A stretch of 64,000 nt of DNA. It comes from Flavobacterium sp. 11. GTDB lineage: Bacteria > Bacteroidota > Bacteroidia > Flavobacteriales > Flavobacteriaceae. The stretch is from contig NZ_PEFE01000001.1 in assembly GCF_002754315.1 (NCBI RefSeq), forward strand, positions 1,240,001-1,304,000, read 5' to 3'. The notes under the pieces are model-generated. The model did not search any database. It saw nothing but the letters and a program-made list of their open reading frames with translations, and was not told the DNA's origin. Below are positions 33,919 to 42,188 of the stretch, piece after piece; within the stretch, counting starts at the first letter, position 1; the number at the start of each line of letters is the position of its first letter. The translations under genes and the position numbers were made by a program.

Positions 33919-35574
33919 TTAATTTTTAAGGTGTTTGTGGCCAAAAAAGTTGTATTCAAGAAGTAATTCAAATTGATCGGTATTAGCAGGAAAGCTTATT
34001 TTAAAAGCTTCGGTATCTTGCAGACCGTTTAAACTTAGATAATAGAAATAATCATTCCAATTCCAAAGTGTTGTTTTTATTGGGTTAGAGTAAAAATTAG
34101 GTTGTAGCCTTATAGATTCTACAGTTGCTCTTGTCGTACTAGAAGTAACTGAATCTCTAATTTCAGCAAGAATTTTTTGCATAGTTGGCACCATGTTTTT
34201 GTACATAAAATCGTGTTGAGCGCCAGTGCCAGGTCTTGTGGCTTTCAATACCTCTGCAAATGTCATGTTTTCTATACCTGGTATAGTGCTGCCGCCAGCA
34301 TCAGGATATTTGCCTTTGATTGCTAAATAAGCATGTATACACTCGTGTAATATGGTTTTAGCAATTTCAATATTTGTCATAGGCCTTAATCCCGTAGAGG
34401 TCAATATTTGTTTGTTAATTTGAATCAGAGTTGGTCTGCCTTCAAGTACTGGAGGCGTTGTAAATCCATCTATTTTCCTTGTGATGTTATCTAGATTTTC
34501 AATGATTTCAAATTTCACATTGAATCGCTTGTTGTTATTATCAAATAAAGCTAAAAATAAGTTTTTAAATGCGGGGGAATCAGTTAAAGATTTATATACT
34601 GAATTAAACTTTTTATCCTCTTCGGTAACATCTTTTATTGATGATTTATCAATATTAAATGGTGACTTAAAAGATGATTCTACATCAAGCTTTAATGATG
34701 GATCATCAATCATTTGTAATAGCATCTCTCTAGCAAATTCTATTTCATCAGGATATGCAATTAAAAAATTACTTATTTCAGCTTTTTTATCAGAATTCCT
34801 GCTGCTATTCCACCAGTTTTGTTGATTTAGGTCAAGGTATTGCTCAAACTCAAGTAGTGCAATATCAACATTAGCACCACCACCTCCAATACCATTTGAA
34901 AGATTCATTAATTCATTTGGTACTGGTGCGCTGTTGTCGTATCCGCTAGAGGTACAAATTTCGCTTATTGAGGTATATTCATTGTATGCGTCGTTAATTA
35001 AATTCCCGCCACATGATTCCCCGAGACTGTGATCGCCTCCGTTAGTACAATAATGTGCTATGTACATTACTTTTATAGTACAATTTTCTGCTGTTTTTGC
35101 TGTTACAGTATTAGCTTGTTTTTTAGGTTGGCCGTTTAGAAAGCTACTTTCTGTTCTAATATTTTTTTTGAGGTCCAGTATCTGGATTTTTCCTGAAAAG
35201 GTGTTTATGTCAATGAAAGGTATGGCAGTATCAGGGATGTATTTTAAGTATCCTACTTTTTCAGTAGTGGCGTCTTGTGTTATCACATAATACATGAAAT
35301 AAGGATTTTTAGTAGAGTAATTGTTTAGTAACAAGAGATAAGTGGTATATTCATTACCTTTTACTATTTTAGTGAAATATACATTTGGTTTTTCACCGCT
35401 TTTCTGGGTGATGCCTTCTGGGGTGCTGGTTTTGAAAGTTTCCGTTCGGCTAAGTATTGCAGGGTTCTTAAGTACCGAAAGTACATTTTCTATACTCACT
35501 TTCTCAGAAGTAATATAGTTTTTTTTATTTGCTTCACGTTCAAGTACTACCTCTTCCGTAGTGCAGGATTGCAA
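33919..35574 (-). CDS. predicted zinc-metallopeptidase-like lipoprotein, out of frame with its start (phase OFF)
   Basis: The open frame gives about 551 residues from a doubtful TTG (35574), which would remove the signal. Upstream in the same frame the codons read KRKVHVLFIGLVLCFLQSC, a lipoprotein signal with lipobox LQSC, but that frame has no start codon. The ATGs at 35657 and 35684 are in another frame, displaced by a (CAAA)5 tract. The mature part contains HECIHAYLA (HExxH) near residues 395-403 of the open frame, SprT-like, in a mostly uncharacterised secreted protein. It is the first gene of a pair with the 150-residue secreted protein. I see the frame break directly; phase variation is inference. 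Confidence 0.7.
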   Translation of the reverse strand: MQSCTTEEVVLEREANKKNYITSEKVSIENVLSVLKNPAILSRTETFKTSTPEGITQKSGEKPNVYFTKIVKGNEYTTYLLLLNNYSTKNPYFMYYVITQDATTEKVGYLKYIPDTAIPFIDINTFSGKIQILDLKKNIRTESSFLNGQPKKQANTVTAKTAENCTIKVMYIAHYCTNGGDHSLGESCGGNLINDAYNEYTSISEICTSSGYDNSAPVPNELMNLSNGIGGGGANVDIALLEFEQYLDLNQQNWWNSSRNSDKKAEISNFLIAYPDEIEFAREMLLQMIDDPSLKLDVESSFKSPFNIDKSSIKDVTEEDKKFNSVYKSLTDSPAFKNLFLALFDNNNKRFNVKFEIIENLDNITRKIDGFTTPPVLEGRPTLIQINKQILTSTGLRPMTNIEIAKTILHECIHAYLAIKGKYPDAGGSTIPGIENMTFAEVLKATRPGTGAQHDFMYKNMVPTMQKILAEIRDSVTSSTTRATVESIRLQPNFYSNPIKTTLWNWNDYFYYLSLNGLQDTEAFKISFPANTDQFELLLEYNFFGHKHLKN

Positions 35575-35630
35575 AAAGCATAGGACTAACCCAATAAAAA
35601 GGACATGGACTTTCCGCTTTAATTCAAACG

Positions 35631-35650
35631 TTTGTTTGTTTGTTTGTTTG
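35631..35650 (-). repeat. (CAAA)5 tetranucleotide tract at the 5' end of the lipoprotein gene
   Basis: Five exact CAAA units on the - strand directly after ATGAAAA. Units change the frame by +1 each: 3, 6 or 9 units put the ATG in frame with the lipoprotein signal, and 5 units give a 12-codon dead end (MKTNKQTNKRLN). Confidence 0.9.
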
Positions 35651-35742
35651 TTTTCATAAAATGTTTAGTTCGTTTATATTTCATAAAAATAGGAAATATT
35701 TCACAAGCCACAATACCCATTTTTAGTGATATTTAAGCATAA

Positions 35743-35775
35743 AAAAACCGTCTCGTAAATCAACAAGACGGTTTT
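35743..35775 (-). terminator. terminator after frr
   Basis: On the - strand AAACCGTCTTG pairs with the CGAGACGGTTT side, followed by seven Ts. Confidence 0.85.
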
Positions 35776-35794
35776 GATATAAGTAGAGATGGTT

Positions 35795-36358
35795 TTACAC
35801 CTTCATAATTTCAGCTTCTTTCACCACTAAAAGTTCATCAATTTTACGGATATAACTATTGGTTAAGTTTTGAACTTCTTCTTCGGCACTTTTACAAATG
35901 TCCTCGGAAGTTCCTTCTTTTTCTAATTTTTTGATATCTGTATTCGCATCTTTACGAGCATTTCGAATTCCAACTTTAGCATCTTCAGCTTCCACTTTGG
36001 CTTGTTTGGCAAGATCGCGTCTTCTTTCCTCAGTTAGTGCGGGAACGCTAATGATAATTACATCACCGTTATTCATTGGATTAAAACCAATGTTTGCCAC
36101 CATAATTGCTTTTTCAATTACTTGCAGCATATTTTTTTCAAAAGGTTGCAATGTGATTGTTCTGGCATCAGGAACACTAATTTTTGATACTTGAGAAAGC
36201 GGTGTCGCAGATCCGTAATAATCCACAAAAACACTTCCTAACATTGCGGGAGATGCTTTTCCTGCACGAATATTCAAAAATTCTTTTTCTAAATGCGCAA
36301 TAGAACCTGTCATAGATTCTTTAGTACTATCTAATATAAATTCAATTTCTTCAGTCAT
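35795..36358 (-). CDS. frr: ribosome recycling factor
   Basis: Splits post-termination ribosomes together with EF-G. 187 residues, family length: MTEEIEFILDSTKESMTGSIAHLEKEFLNIRAGKASPAML (three-helix-bundle start), PDARTITLQPFEKNML, the NIGFNPMNNGDVIIISVPALTEERRRDLAKQAK hinge domain and a C-terminal helix ending VVKEAEIMKV. Downstream of pyrH as in most bacteria. Its last 34 codons are repeated at 33133. Confidence 0.97.
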   Translation of the reverse strand: MTEEIEFILDSTKESMTGSIAHLEKEFLNIRAGKASPAMLGSVFVDYYGSATPLSQVSKISVPDARTITLQPFEKNMLQVIEKAIMVANIGFNPMNNGDVIIISVPALTEERRRDLAKQAKVEAEDAKVGIRNARKDANTDIKKLEKEGTSEDICKSAEEEVQNLTNSYIRKIDELLVVKEAEIMKV

Positions 36359-36439
36359 AATTTAGATCTTTGGATTTTTAGATTTTTAGATCTTTAGACT
36401 GTCTGACAATCTAAAAGTCTAACAATCTAATTTGTCTAT

Positions 36440-37147
36440 TTATATATTTACTACGGTTCCTATATTTTCTCCATCGCAGATTTTCAATAAGTTTCCTACT
36501 TTGTTCATGTCGAAAACTACGATTGGTAATTTGTTTTCTTGGCTTAATGTAAATGCAGTCGTGTCCATTACATTCAATCCTTTTTTAAGGACATCTTCAA
36601 AAGTAATATGATCAAATTTCACTGCTGAAGCATTTTTCTCCGGATCAGAATCATAGATACCATCAACACGGGTTCCTTTTAGGATTACATCGGCATTGAT
36701 TTCCACTCCACGCAAAACGGCAGCTGTATCAGTTGTAAAATATGGGTTTCCAGTTCCAGCTCCAAAAATCACAATTCTTCCTTTTTCAAGGTGACGTACT
36801 GCTCTTCTCTTGATATATGGCTCAGCAATCGCTTCAATTTTTAAGGCAGTTTGTAAGCGGGTAAGCATCCCTTTATCTTCCAGTGCGCCTTGTAGAGCCA
36901 TTCCGTTGATAATTGTAGCCAGCATTCCCATATAATCACCTTGCACTCTGTCCATTCCTGCGCTCGCTCCGGCAACTCCTCTAAAAATATTTCCACCACC
37001 TATTACAATGGCTATTTCTACTCCTTTTTCATGAATTTGCTTGATCTCATCGGCATATTCAGCTAATCTTTTTGGGTCAATTCCGTATTGTAAGTCGCCC
37101 ATTAAAGCTTCTCCACTTAGTTTTAGAAGAATTCTTTTGTATTTCAT
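36440..37147 (-). CDS. pyrH: UMP kinase
   Basis: Phosphorylates UMP to UDP, feedback-regulated by UTP. 235 residues, amino-acid-kinase fold: [82 protein letters not shown] and [16 protein letters not shown]. The pyrH-frr order is conserved. The 80-bp gap to frr carries an AGATTTTTAGA-type low-complexity repeat. Confidence 0.97.
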   Translation of the reverse strand: MKYKRILLKLSGEALMGDLQYGIDPKRLAEYADEIKQIHEKGVEIAIVIGGGNIFRGVAGASAGMDRVQGDYMGMLATIINGMALQGALEDKGMLTRLQTALKIEAIAEPYIKRRAVRHLEKGRIVIFGAGTGNPYFTTDTAAVLRGVEINADVILKGTRVDGIYDSDPEKNASAVKFDHITFEDVLKKGLNVMDTTAFTLSQENKLPIVVFDMNKVGNLLKICDGENIGTVVNI

Positions 37148-37169
37148 GTGTGTGTTGAGTTGATTGGTG

Positions 37170-37177
37170 CAAATATA
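37170..37177 (-). promoter_or_regulatory. -7 box for pyrH (TATATTTG on the - strand)
   Basis: TAnnTTTG match 23 bases upstream of the pyrH ATG. Confidence 0.5.
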
Positions 37178-37214
37178 GAATATTCTTTTTTTTTAAAATA
37201 ATGTTGCTGAAATT

Positions 37215-37994
37215 TTATAAATTAAGTTTTTCGTACGATTTTTTGGCGGCTTCGTAGCCAATGTTGAAAACAGCATTCATCTTCACTTTATTGGTTTCAA
37301 AGGTGCTGTAAAGACACAAATCCTTTGGTTCAATAACCCAATCACAAATATTGAATTTATGCAGATTTGAATTTGCCGAAAGGATATCAAAGGCTCGTGT
37401 AGTTACTGCTTTGATTGAACTTAAATCTTTGGCTTCAATTTTTTGAATCGGACTCACATAAACACCTATTAATGTGTCGCATTGTCCTTGTAAAATATCA
37501 GTGGGAAAATGATTCAATATCCCGCCGTCACTGTATATTTTTCCTTTAATTTCATACGGAGACAAAATCCCGGGAAATGCAGAAGAAGCTAAAATGGCAT
37601 CGATGATCTTTGTTTCCGGGCCAAATATTTTTAATTTTCCACGAACCATATCAGTAGCCGTGATTTGAATCGGGATTTTCAAATCACCTAATGTAGCATC
37701 CTTAAAAATACTGTGAAAATAGGATTTGAAGGATTCAGAATCAATTAATCCGGCTTTTTTGAACGTTAAATGCTTCCAGTGAAAAAGGTATATCGATTTG
37801 AAAAATTCCAGAATTTCTTCGGGAGTTTTTCCCCAAGCATACATGGCACCAACAATTGAGCCTGCGCTTGTTCCTGCCATTTGAGACGGACGAATGTTTT
37901 TCTCTTCTAAAAATTTAATCACACCAGCATGGGCTATACCTTTAGAACCTCCACCGGAAAGTACTAATCCTATCGATTTTGTTTTTAAATCCAT
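37215..37994 (-). CDS. patatin-like phospholipase (RssA-like)
   Basis: A serine lipase of the patatin fold. 259 residues from the ATG at 37994 (MDLKTKSIGLVLSGGG...): oxyanion loop GGGSKG (14-19), nucleophile S43 in GTSAG and catalytic D156 in YSDGGIL. Short, single-domain, without signal peptide, like RssA/YlbK cytoplasmic members. The substrate is unknown. The 19 in-frame codons upstream lack family similarity. It is divergent from the thioredoxin-like gene. Confidence 0.9.
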   Translation of the reverse strand: MDLKTKSIGLVLSGGGSKGIAHAGVIKFLEEKNIRPSQMAGTSAGSIVGAMYAWGKTPEEILEFFKSIYLFHWKHLTFKKAGLIDSESFKSYFHSIFKDATLGDLKIPIQITATDMVRGKLKIFGPETKIIDAILASSAFPGILSPYEIKGKIYSDGGILNHFPTDILQGQCDTLIGVYVSPIQKIEAKDLSSIKAVTTRAFDILSANSNLHKFNICDWVIEPKDLCLYSTFETNKVKMNAVFNIGYEAAKKSYEKLNL

Positions 37995-38099
37995 CTTTTT
38001 TATTTGTGATAAAATTACTCTTTTTGTGGAATTGAAAGTGACATATGTCATATTTATGCTCCAATTTTATGGTAACTTTGTAAAAACAAATAATTCATT

Positions 38100-38705
38100 A
38101 TGAAAATTCCAGTAGCTAAAGCGTTGTTTAATAGTCACTCTTATGCGGAGTATAGAAAGCTAGTTTCAGATTTATTACTTGAAGGAAAATCAACAGGTAA
38201 TGAACAATCGGAAAATTTAACCCATTACAGTGAGTTGAATGAAACCCGAATGAATCGTTTGGACAAAACGATGAAAATTACCGATGAAAATAGTCTGAAA
38301 TTAAAGAGCTTAAAAAACGAATATATTTGGTTAGTAATTTCCGAAGGTTGGTGTGGTGATGCTGCCCAACTCCTGCCAATTATCAATAAAATGGCAATCG
38401 ATTCCGGTAAAATAGAATTGAAGATTGTTCTGCGTGATGAAAATGAGGAGTTGATGAAGTTGTTTTTGACCAATAAAAAGAAATCAATTCCAATAGTGAT
38501 TGTCGTAGAGAAAGCAACAGGAAGTGTTCTTGGAAAGTGGGGCCCAAGGCCCATAGGCGCAACCAATTTAATTACTGATTATAAAAAAGAATTTGGGGTT
38601 ATTGATGAAACGGCAAAAACCAACTTGCAATTGTGGTATTTGCATGATAAAGGAATCAGTACCCAAAATGAGTTGGTTAACTTGATGCTTGATTTGGAAC
38701 AATAG
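38100..38705 (+). CDS. thioredoxin family protein with a single-cysteine active site
   Basis: 201 residues of the thioredoxin-like group (Thioredoxin_9 type). The active-site segment is LVISEGWCGDAAQLLPII: one cysteine followed by G-D, in place of the CxxC of thioredoxins, so it is not a standard disulfide reductase. PIVIVVEKATGSVLGKWGPRP carries the cis-Pro region. No signal peptide. No operon partner; 472 bp follow before truB on the other strand. Confidence 0.8.
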   Translation: MKIPVAKALFNSHSYAEYRKLVSDLLLEGKSTGNEQSENLTHYSELNETRMNRLDKTMKITDENSLKLKSLKNEYIWLVISEGWCGDAAQLLPIINKMAIDSGKIELKIVLRDENEELMKLFLTNKKKSIPIVIVVEKATGSVLGKWGPRPIGATNLITDYKKEFGVIDETAKTNLQLWYLHDKGISTQNELVNLMLDLEQ

Positions 38706-38984
38706 AATTTTAAAAAGCGGCAATATTCATAACTTTGGATGCATTATAATTGCCGAAAAATGCTTTAGTATAGAGCAAGAAATCATTGTTTTGAAGTAAA
38801 ATTTTCAATGCAAAGTCACCTGAGGTTCAGTATTTATTGGGGTAAAATAATTAAGTTTATTTTTTGTTAATTTTTTTGTGTATCGAAAAAAAATTTGTAA
38901 ATTGGTGACTGCCAACCAGGTCTATTGTTAATTTACTTTTTTAATGGTGTTTAAATATTGTTTCACAACTTAAAAAACATCATC

Positions 38985-39062
38985 ATGAAAAATCGATTTG
39001 AAAAGTTTTATGATTATTTGTCACATTTACTATTTGGGGGTAAAAAAGCAACTAATTATTAA
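38985..39062 (+). CDS. possible 25-residue peptide in a long intergenic gap
   Basis: An open frame MKNRFEKFYDYLSHLLFGG then KKATNY, basic and amphipathic. The gap 38706-39178 otherwise contains only AT-rich DNA and the truB terminator. No promoter box is convincing. It could be a real small protein or chance. Confidence 0.25.
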   Translation: MKNRFEKFYDYLSHLLFGGKKATNY

Positions 39063-39117
39063 ACAATCGGCGTGAGCCTAGACAAAAGAGTATGGATTAA
39101 AACTACTTTAACTTTAG

Positions 39118-39168
39118 AAAAAACACATCGCAAATTCAATTTTAATATTGGATTTGTCATGTGTTTTT
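39118..39168 (-). terminator. terminator after truB
   Basis: On the - strand AAAAACACAT pairs with ATGTGTTTTT and a second inner stem (CAAAT/ATTTG) continues it. A T-run follows. Confidence 0.75.
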
Positions 39169-39178
39169 GCTTTTGGTA

Positions 39179-39877
39179 TTATTCTGAAGTAAGACTATCC
39201 TCAAATAAAGTAACGTCCATTGCATCGGCCACATTATAATCTCCAATTTTTGTTCGGCGCAAAACGGTTAAATGAGAACCTGAATTCATGGCTTTTCCAA
39301 AATCAAAAGCCAGGGAACGAATGTAAGTTCCTTTGCTGCAAACGACTCTGAAATCTATTTCCGGAAGTGCAATTCGAGTGATTTCAAATTCGTGAATGGT
39401 TGTTTTTCTACTCGCAATTTCTATTGTTTCTCCAGCGCGAGCATGTTCGTATAAGCGTACGCCATCTTTTTTTATAGCCGAAAAAATGGGTGGTTTCTGG
39501 TCTATTTCTCCTAAAAATTGTTTTACGGTTTCTTGAATTAAAGCTTCGTCAATATGTTCTGTTGGGAAAGTTTGGTCGATTTCGGTTTCTAAATCATAGG
39601 AAGGCGTTGTGGCTCCAATATAGAACGTTCCTGTATATTCTTTGGCTTGACCTTGAAGCTCGGTGATTCTTTTGGTGAATTTTCCGGTACAAACTAACAA
39701 TAATCCGCTTGCCAAAGGATCCAAAGTTCCAGCATGACCAATCTTGAATTTTTTTGGAAGATTAACTTTACTGATTAAAGCCCATTTCATTTTATTTACC
39801 GCCTGAAAAGAAGTCCAATTCAAGGGTTTGTCAATGAGTAAAATTTGTCCGTTTTGGAAATCTTCGGCTGTCTTCAA
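39179..39877 (-). CDS. truB: tRNA pseudouridine(55) synthase
   Basis: Makes pseudouridine 55 in the T loop of tRNAs. 232 residues: GQILLIDKPLNWTSFQAVNKMK, catalytic D53 in GHAGTLDPLASGLLLVCTG, GTFYIGATTPSYDLETEI, QKPPIFSAIKKDGVRLYEHARAGE and CSKGTYIRSLAFDFGKAM. Short C-terminus, no PUA domain, the usual form in this group. It lies 6 bp downstream of uppP, so they share a transcript with DUF3098 and ftsX upstream. Confidence 0.96.
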   Translation of the reverse strand: MKTAEDFQNGQILLIDKPLNWTSFQAVNKMKWALISKVNLPKKFKIGHAGTLDPLASGLLLVCTGKFTKRITELQGQAKEYTGTFYIGATTPSYDLETEIDQTFPTEHIDEALIQETVKQFLGEIDQKPPIFSAIKKDGVRLYEHARAGETIEIASRKTTIHEFEITRIALPEIDFRVVCSKGTYIRSLAFDFGKAMNSGSHLTVLRRTKIGDYNVADAMDVTLFEDSLTSE

Positions 39878-39883
39878 TGGGAA

Positions 39884-40705
39884 TTATTTTAAGTATGAAA
39901 AGTAGATCAATAAAAAAACACCTACTATTATTCGGTACCATCCCCAAGGTTTGAAACCGTATTTTTTGATGATTTCAATGAAGAATTTAATGGCAATAAC
40001 GGCAACAATAAAAGCAACAACATTTCCTATTAAGAACAATTGAATGTTTTCGTTTGACTTTAAAATTAATTCGTAGCCTTTCATTTGTGACGTTTCGTAG
40101 GTTTTCAAGAATACAGAGTAGCATGTTACTGCCATCATCGTTGGAACCGCTAAAAAGAAGGAGAATTCTGCTGCAGCGTGACGCGTTAACCCTTGTTGCA
40201 TGCCGCCAATTATGGAAGCAGCAGAACGACTTGTTCCGGGCATCATCGCTAAACATTGCCAAAAACCAATAGTTACTGCTTTTTTAATGGTAATGTCCTC
40301 TTCCTGAAGAACCGTTGGACTTTGAAAACGACTGTCTATAAATAATAAAATGATTCCGCCTAAAATTAATACAATCGCAATAGGAATAGGGTCTCCAAGA
40401 ACCGCTTCGATTTTATCATCGAATAATTTCCCTAAAACCAAAGCTGGAATTACGGCGCAAATAAGTTTTATATAAAAATTGATGGCAACACTTTTTGAAG
40501 AGAAATCGAAAAATTTCTTCCAATACAAAGCGACAACAGCCAGAATGGCTCCAAATTGAATCGAAACCTGGAATAGTTTCACAAAATCATCTTCTTGGAT
40601 TCCAAAATATGAACTTAGAAAAACCATGTGAGCTGTTGAAGAAACAGGAAGGTATTCTGTTAATCCTTCGATAACAGCAATTAAAAATGCTTGTAATGTA
40701 TTCAT
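39884..40705 (-). CDS. uppP: undecaprenyl-diphosphatase
   Basis: Dephosphorylates undecaprenyl pyrophosphate at the membrane, recycling the cell-wall lipid carrier and giving bacitracin tolerance. 273 residues, about eight helices, with the family motifs EGLTEYLPVSSTAHMV near the N-terminus and PGTSRSAASIIGGM in the middle. 6 bp before truB in transcription order. Confidence 0.96.
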   Translation of the reverse strand: MNTLQAFLIAVIEGLTEYLPVSSTAHMVFLSSYFGIQEDDFVKLFQVSIQFGAILAVVALYWKKFFDFSSKSVAINFYIKLICAVIPALVLGKLFDDKIEAVLGDPIPIAIVLILGGIILLFIDSRFQSPTVLQEEDITIKKAVTIGFWQCLAMMPGTSRSAASIIGGMQQGLTRHAAAEFSFFLAVPTMMAVTCYSVFLKTYETSQMKGYELILKSNENIQLFLIGNVVAFIVAVIAIKFFIEIIKKYGFKPWGWYRIIVGVFLLIYFSYLK

Positions 40706-40787
40706 TATATAGTGATCGGTGTTCAGTTTTTAGTGTTCAGTTGATATAGTTTGCTTTATACTGCAACTTATTACTAGTCACTGTTTA

Positions 40788-41027
40788 CTATTTTTTTGGA
40801 TTCTTAAGGATGGCATAAACGGTAATTCCAAAACCGATTAAAACGGTAGTTGGCGCCAATCGAATTCTTCTGAAATTGAAGATGTCTTCATTGAAAACAT
40901 TTGGGTCATCACTTCCTCCGCCAGCCATTAGAATAAATCCTAAGGCAATTACTCCAATTCCAAGTAATAGAATTTTATAATTTATTTTGTCAAAAAGAAA
41001 TTCTGGTTGCTGTTCGTTATTTTTCAT
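40788..41027 (-). CDS. DUF3098 small membrane protein
   Basis: 79 residues with two hydrophobic helices (about 19-37 and 58-72), GGGSDDPNVFNEDIFNFRRIRLAPTTVLIGFGITVYAILKNPKK at the end. The family is confined to Bacteroidota and almost always lies between ftsX and uppP, as here, so it may assist the divisome or the cell-wall lipid cycle; this is inference from context. Confidence 0.85.
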   Translation of the reverse strand: MKNNEQQPEFLFDKINYKILLLGIGVIALGFILMAGGGSDDPNVFNEDIFNFRRIRLAPTTVLIGFGITVYAILKNPKK

Positions 41028-41089
41028 TGATGCTGAATTTATTTCAGCATCTAAAAATGCTGAATGATAATGCTTTTTTTTATCTTCAA

Positions 41090-41965
41090 TTAATAAAGGT
41101 CGTCCGTTCTTAAATTCAAGAAACGTTGTGTTGCAAAATACGTGCTTAACCAGGTAATCAATATTCCAATTCCTAAAACAGCTAATAATACCAATGCAAT
41201 TAAAGCTTTATCGTCAAGTATGCCAAGATTTGGAAAATTAGTTTGAACGTAAATCAAAACGCCAATTAATGCAATAATTGCAAGTCCTGCGCCAATCATT
41301 CCCAGTTTTATACTTCTTACCACAAATGGTTTTCTGATAAAAGCTTTGGTTGCGCCTACCATTTGCATGGTTTTAATGATAAATCGGTTGGAGTGTATCG
41401 ATAAACGCAATGAACTATTAATTAACAATACAGCAATCACGGCCAAGAATCCGCTGATTACAAGAATCCACATACTTACTTTTTTGATGTTGTCATTTAC
41501 TAGATTCACTAATTGCTTGTCATACACAATATCCGAAACCATAGCATTTTTGCGCAAGCGGGTTTCTATTTTTGCAATACTGTCCTTGATTACATAATCG
41601 GCTTTCAGGTGAATATCGTAAGAGTTTTGAAGTGGATTTTCACCAAGAAATTCCATGAAATCTTCTCCAATAATATCCGTATGTTGTTTTGCGGCAGCTT
41701 CTTTAGTTACATAATCGTATGATTTTGCAAAACGGCTCGATTTTAATTCAGTTCCAAAAGCCTTTAAAATACTGTCATTCGCTTCGTTCTTGAAAAAAAC
41801 GGTCATGGCAATATTTTCTTTGAAATCGTCAGCCAGTTTTTTAGAATTTATGATAAAAAGACCCAATACACCCAATAAAAATAAAACTAAGAATACACTT
41901 AGCACTACTGAAAAATAAGAGGAAATTAATCTGCGTTTTTGAAATTTATCAAAGGAAGAACTCAT
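41090..41965 (-). CDS. ftsX: cell division protein FtsX
   Basis: Membrane part of the FtsEX ABC-type complex that activates septal peptidoglycan hydrolases. 291 residues: a cytoplasmic start (SSSFDKFQKRRLISSYFSVV), TM1, a periplasmic domain (about 45-160), then three helices (about 168-186, 218-240 and 262-280) in FtsX order, ending FATQRFLNLRTDDLY. ftsE is not adjacent. First gene of ftsX-DUF3098-uppP-truB. Confidence 0.93.
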   Translation of the reverse strand: MSSSFDKFQKRRLISSYFSVVLSVFLVLFLLGVLGLFIINSKKLADDFKENIAMTVFFKNEANDSILKAFGTELKSSRFAKSYDYVTKEAAAKQHTDIIGEDFMEFLGENPLQNSYDIHLKADYVIKDSIAKIETRLRKNAMVSDIVYDKQLVNLVNDNIKKVSMWILVISGFLAVIAVLLINSSLRLSIHSNRFIIKTMQMVGATKAFIRKPFVVRSIKLGMIGAGLAIIALIGVLIYVQTNFPNLGILDDKALIALVLLAVLGIGILITWLSTYFATQRFLNLRTDDLY

Positions 41966-42188
41966 AGTTTACTGAAATTATTGGGTAAAAATAATAAAGA
42001 ATTTCTTTATTTAAAGTTAATAACGCTCAAAGTTTCAACTTTCGTACAATAAACGTAAATTTGGCACCTTGAAATAATCATTTCTCCAAATATAATACAG
42101 CAACTTAGTAACCGAGTTACTTTGAATCTAACAATATGACTTGAGTGTGCGACAGCATGACTCCATTAAAAAAATAATAAAAAAAGGA

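Noticed and set aside
36362..36434. Regulatory RNA between pyrH and frr
   Set aside because: The AGATTTTTAGATTT text recurs near 46170, 51985 and elsewhere as simple low-complexity intergenic DNA, without a conserved fold.
42141..42188. Upstream TTG start for LeuS
   Set aside because: The 16 extra codons are not family-like, and MKYNPNEIEAKWQ at 42189 is the typical LeuS opening.
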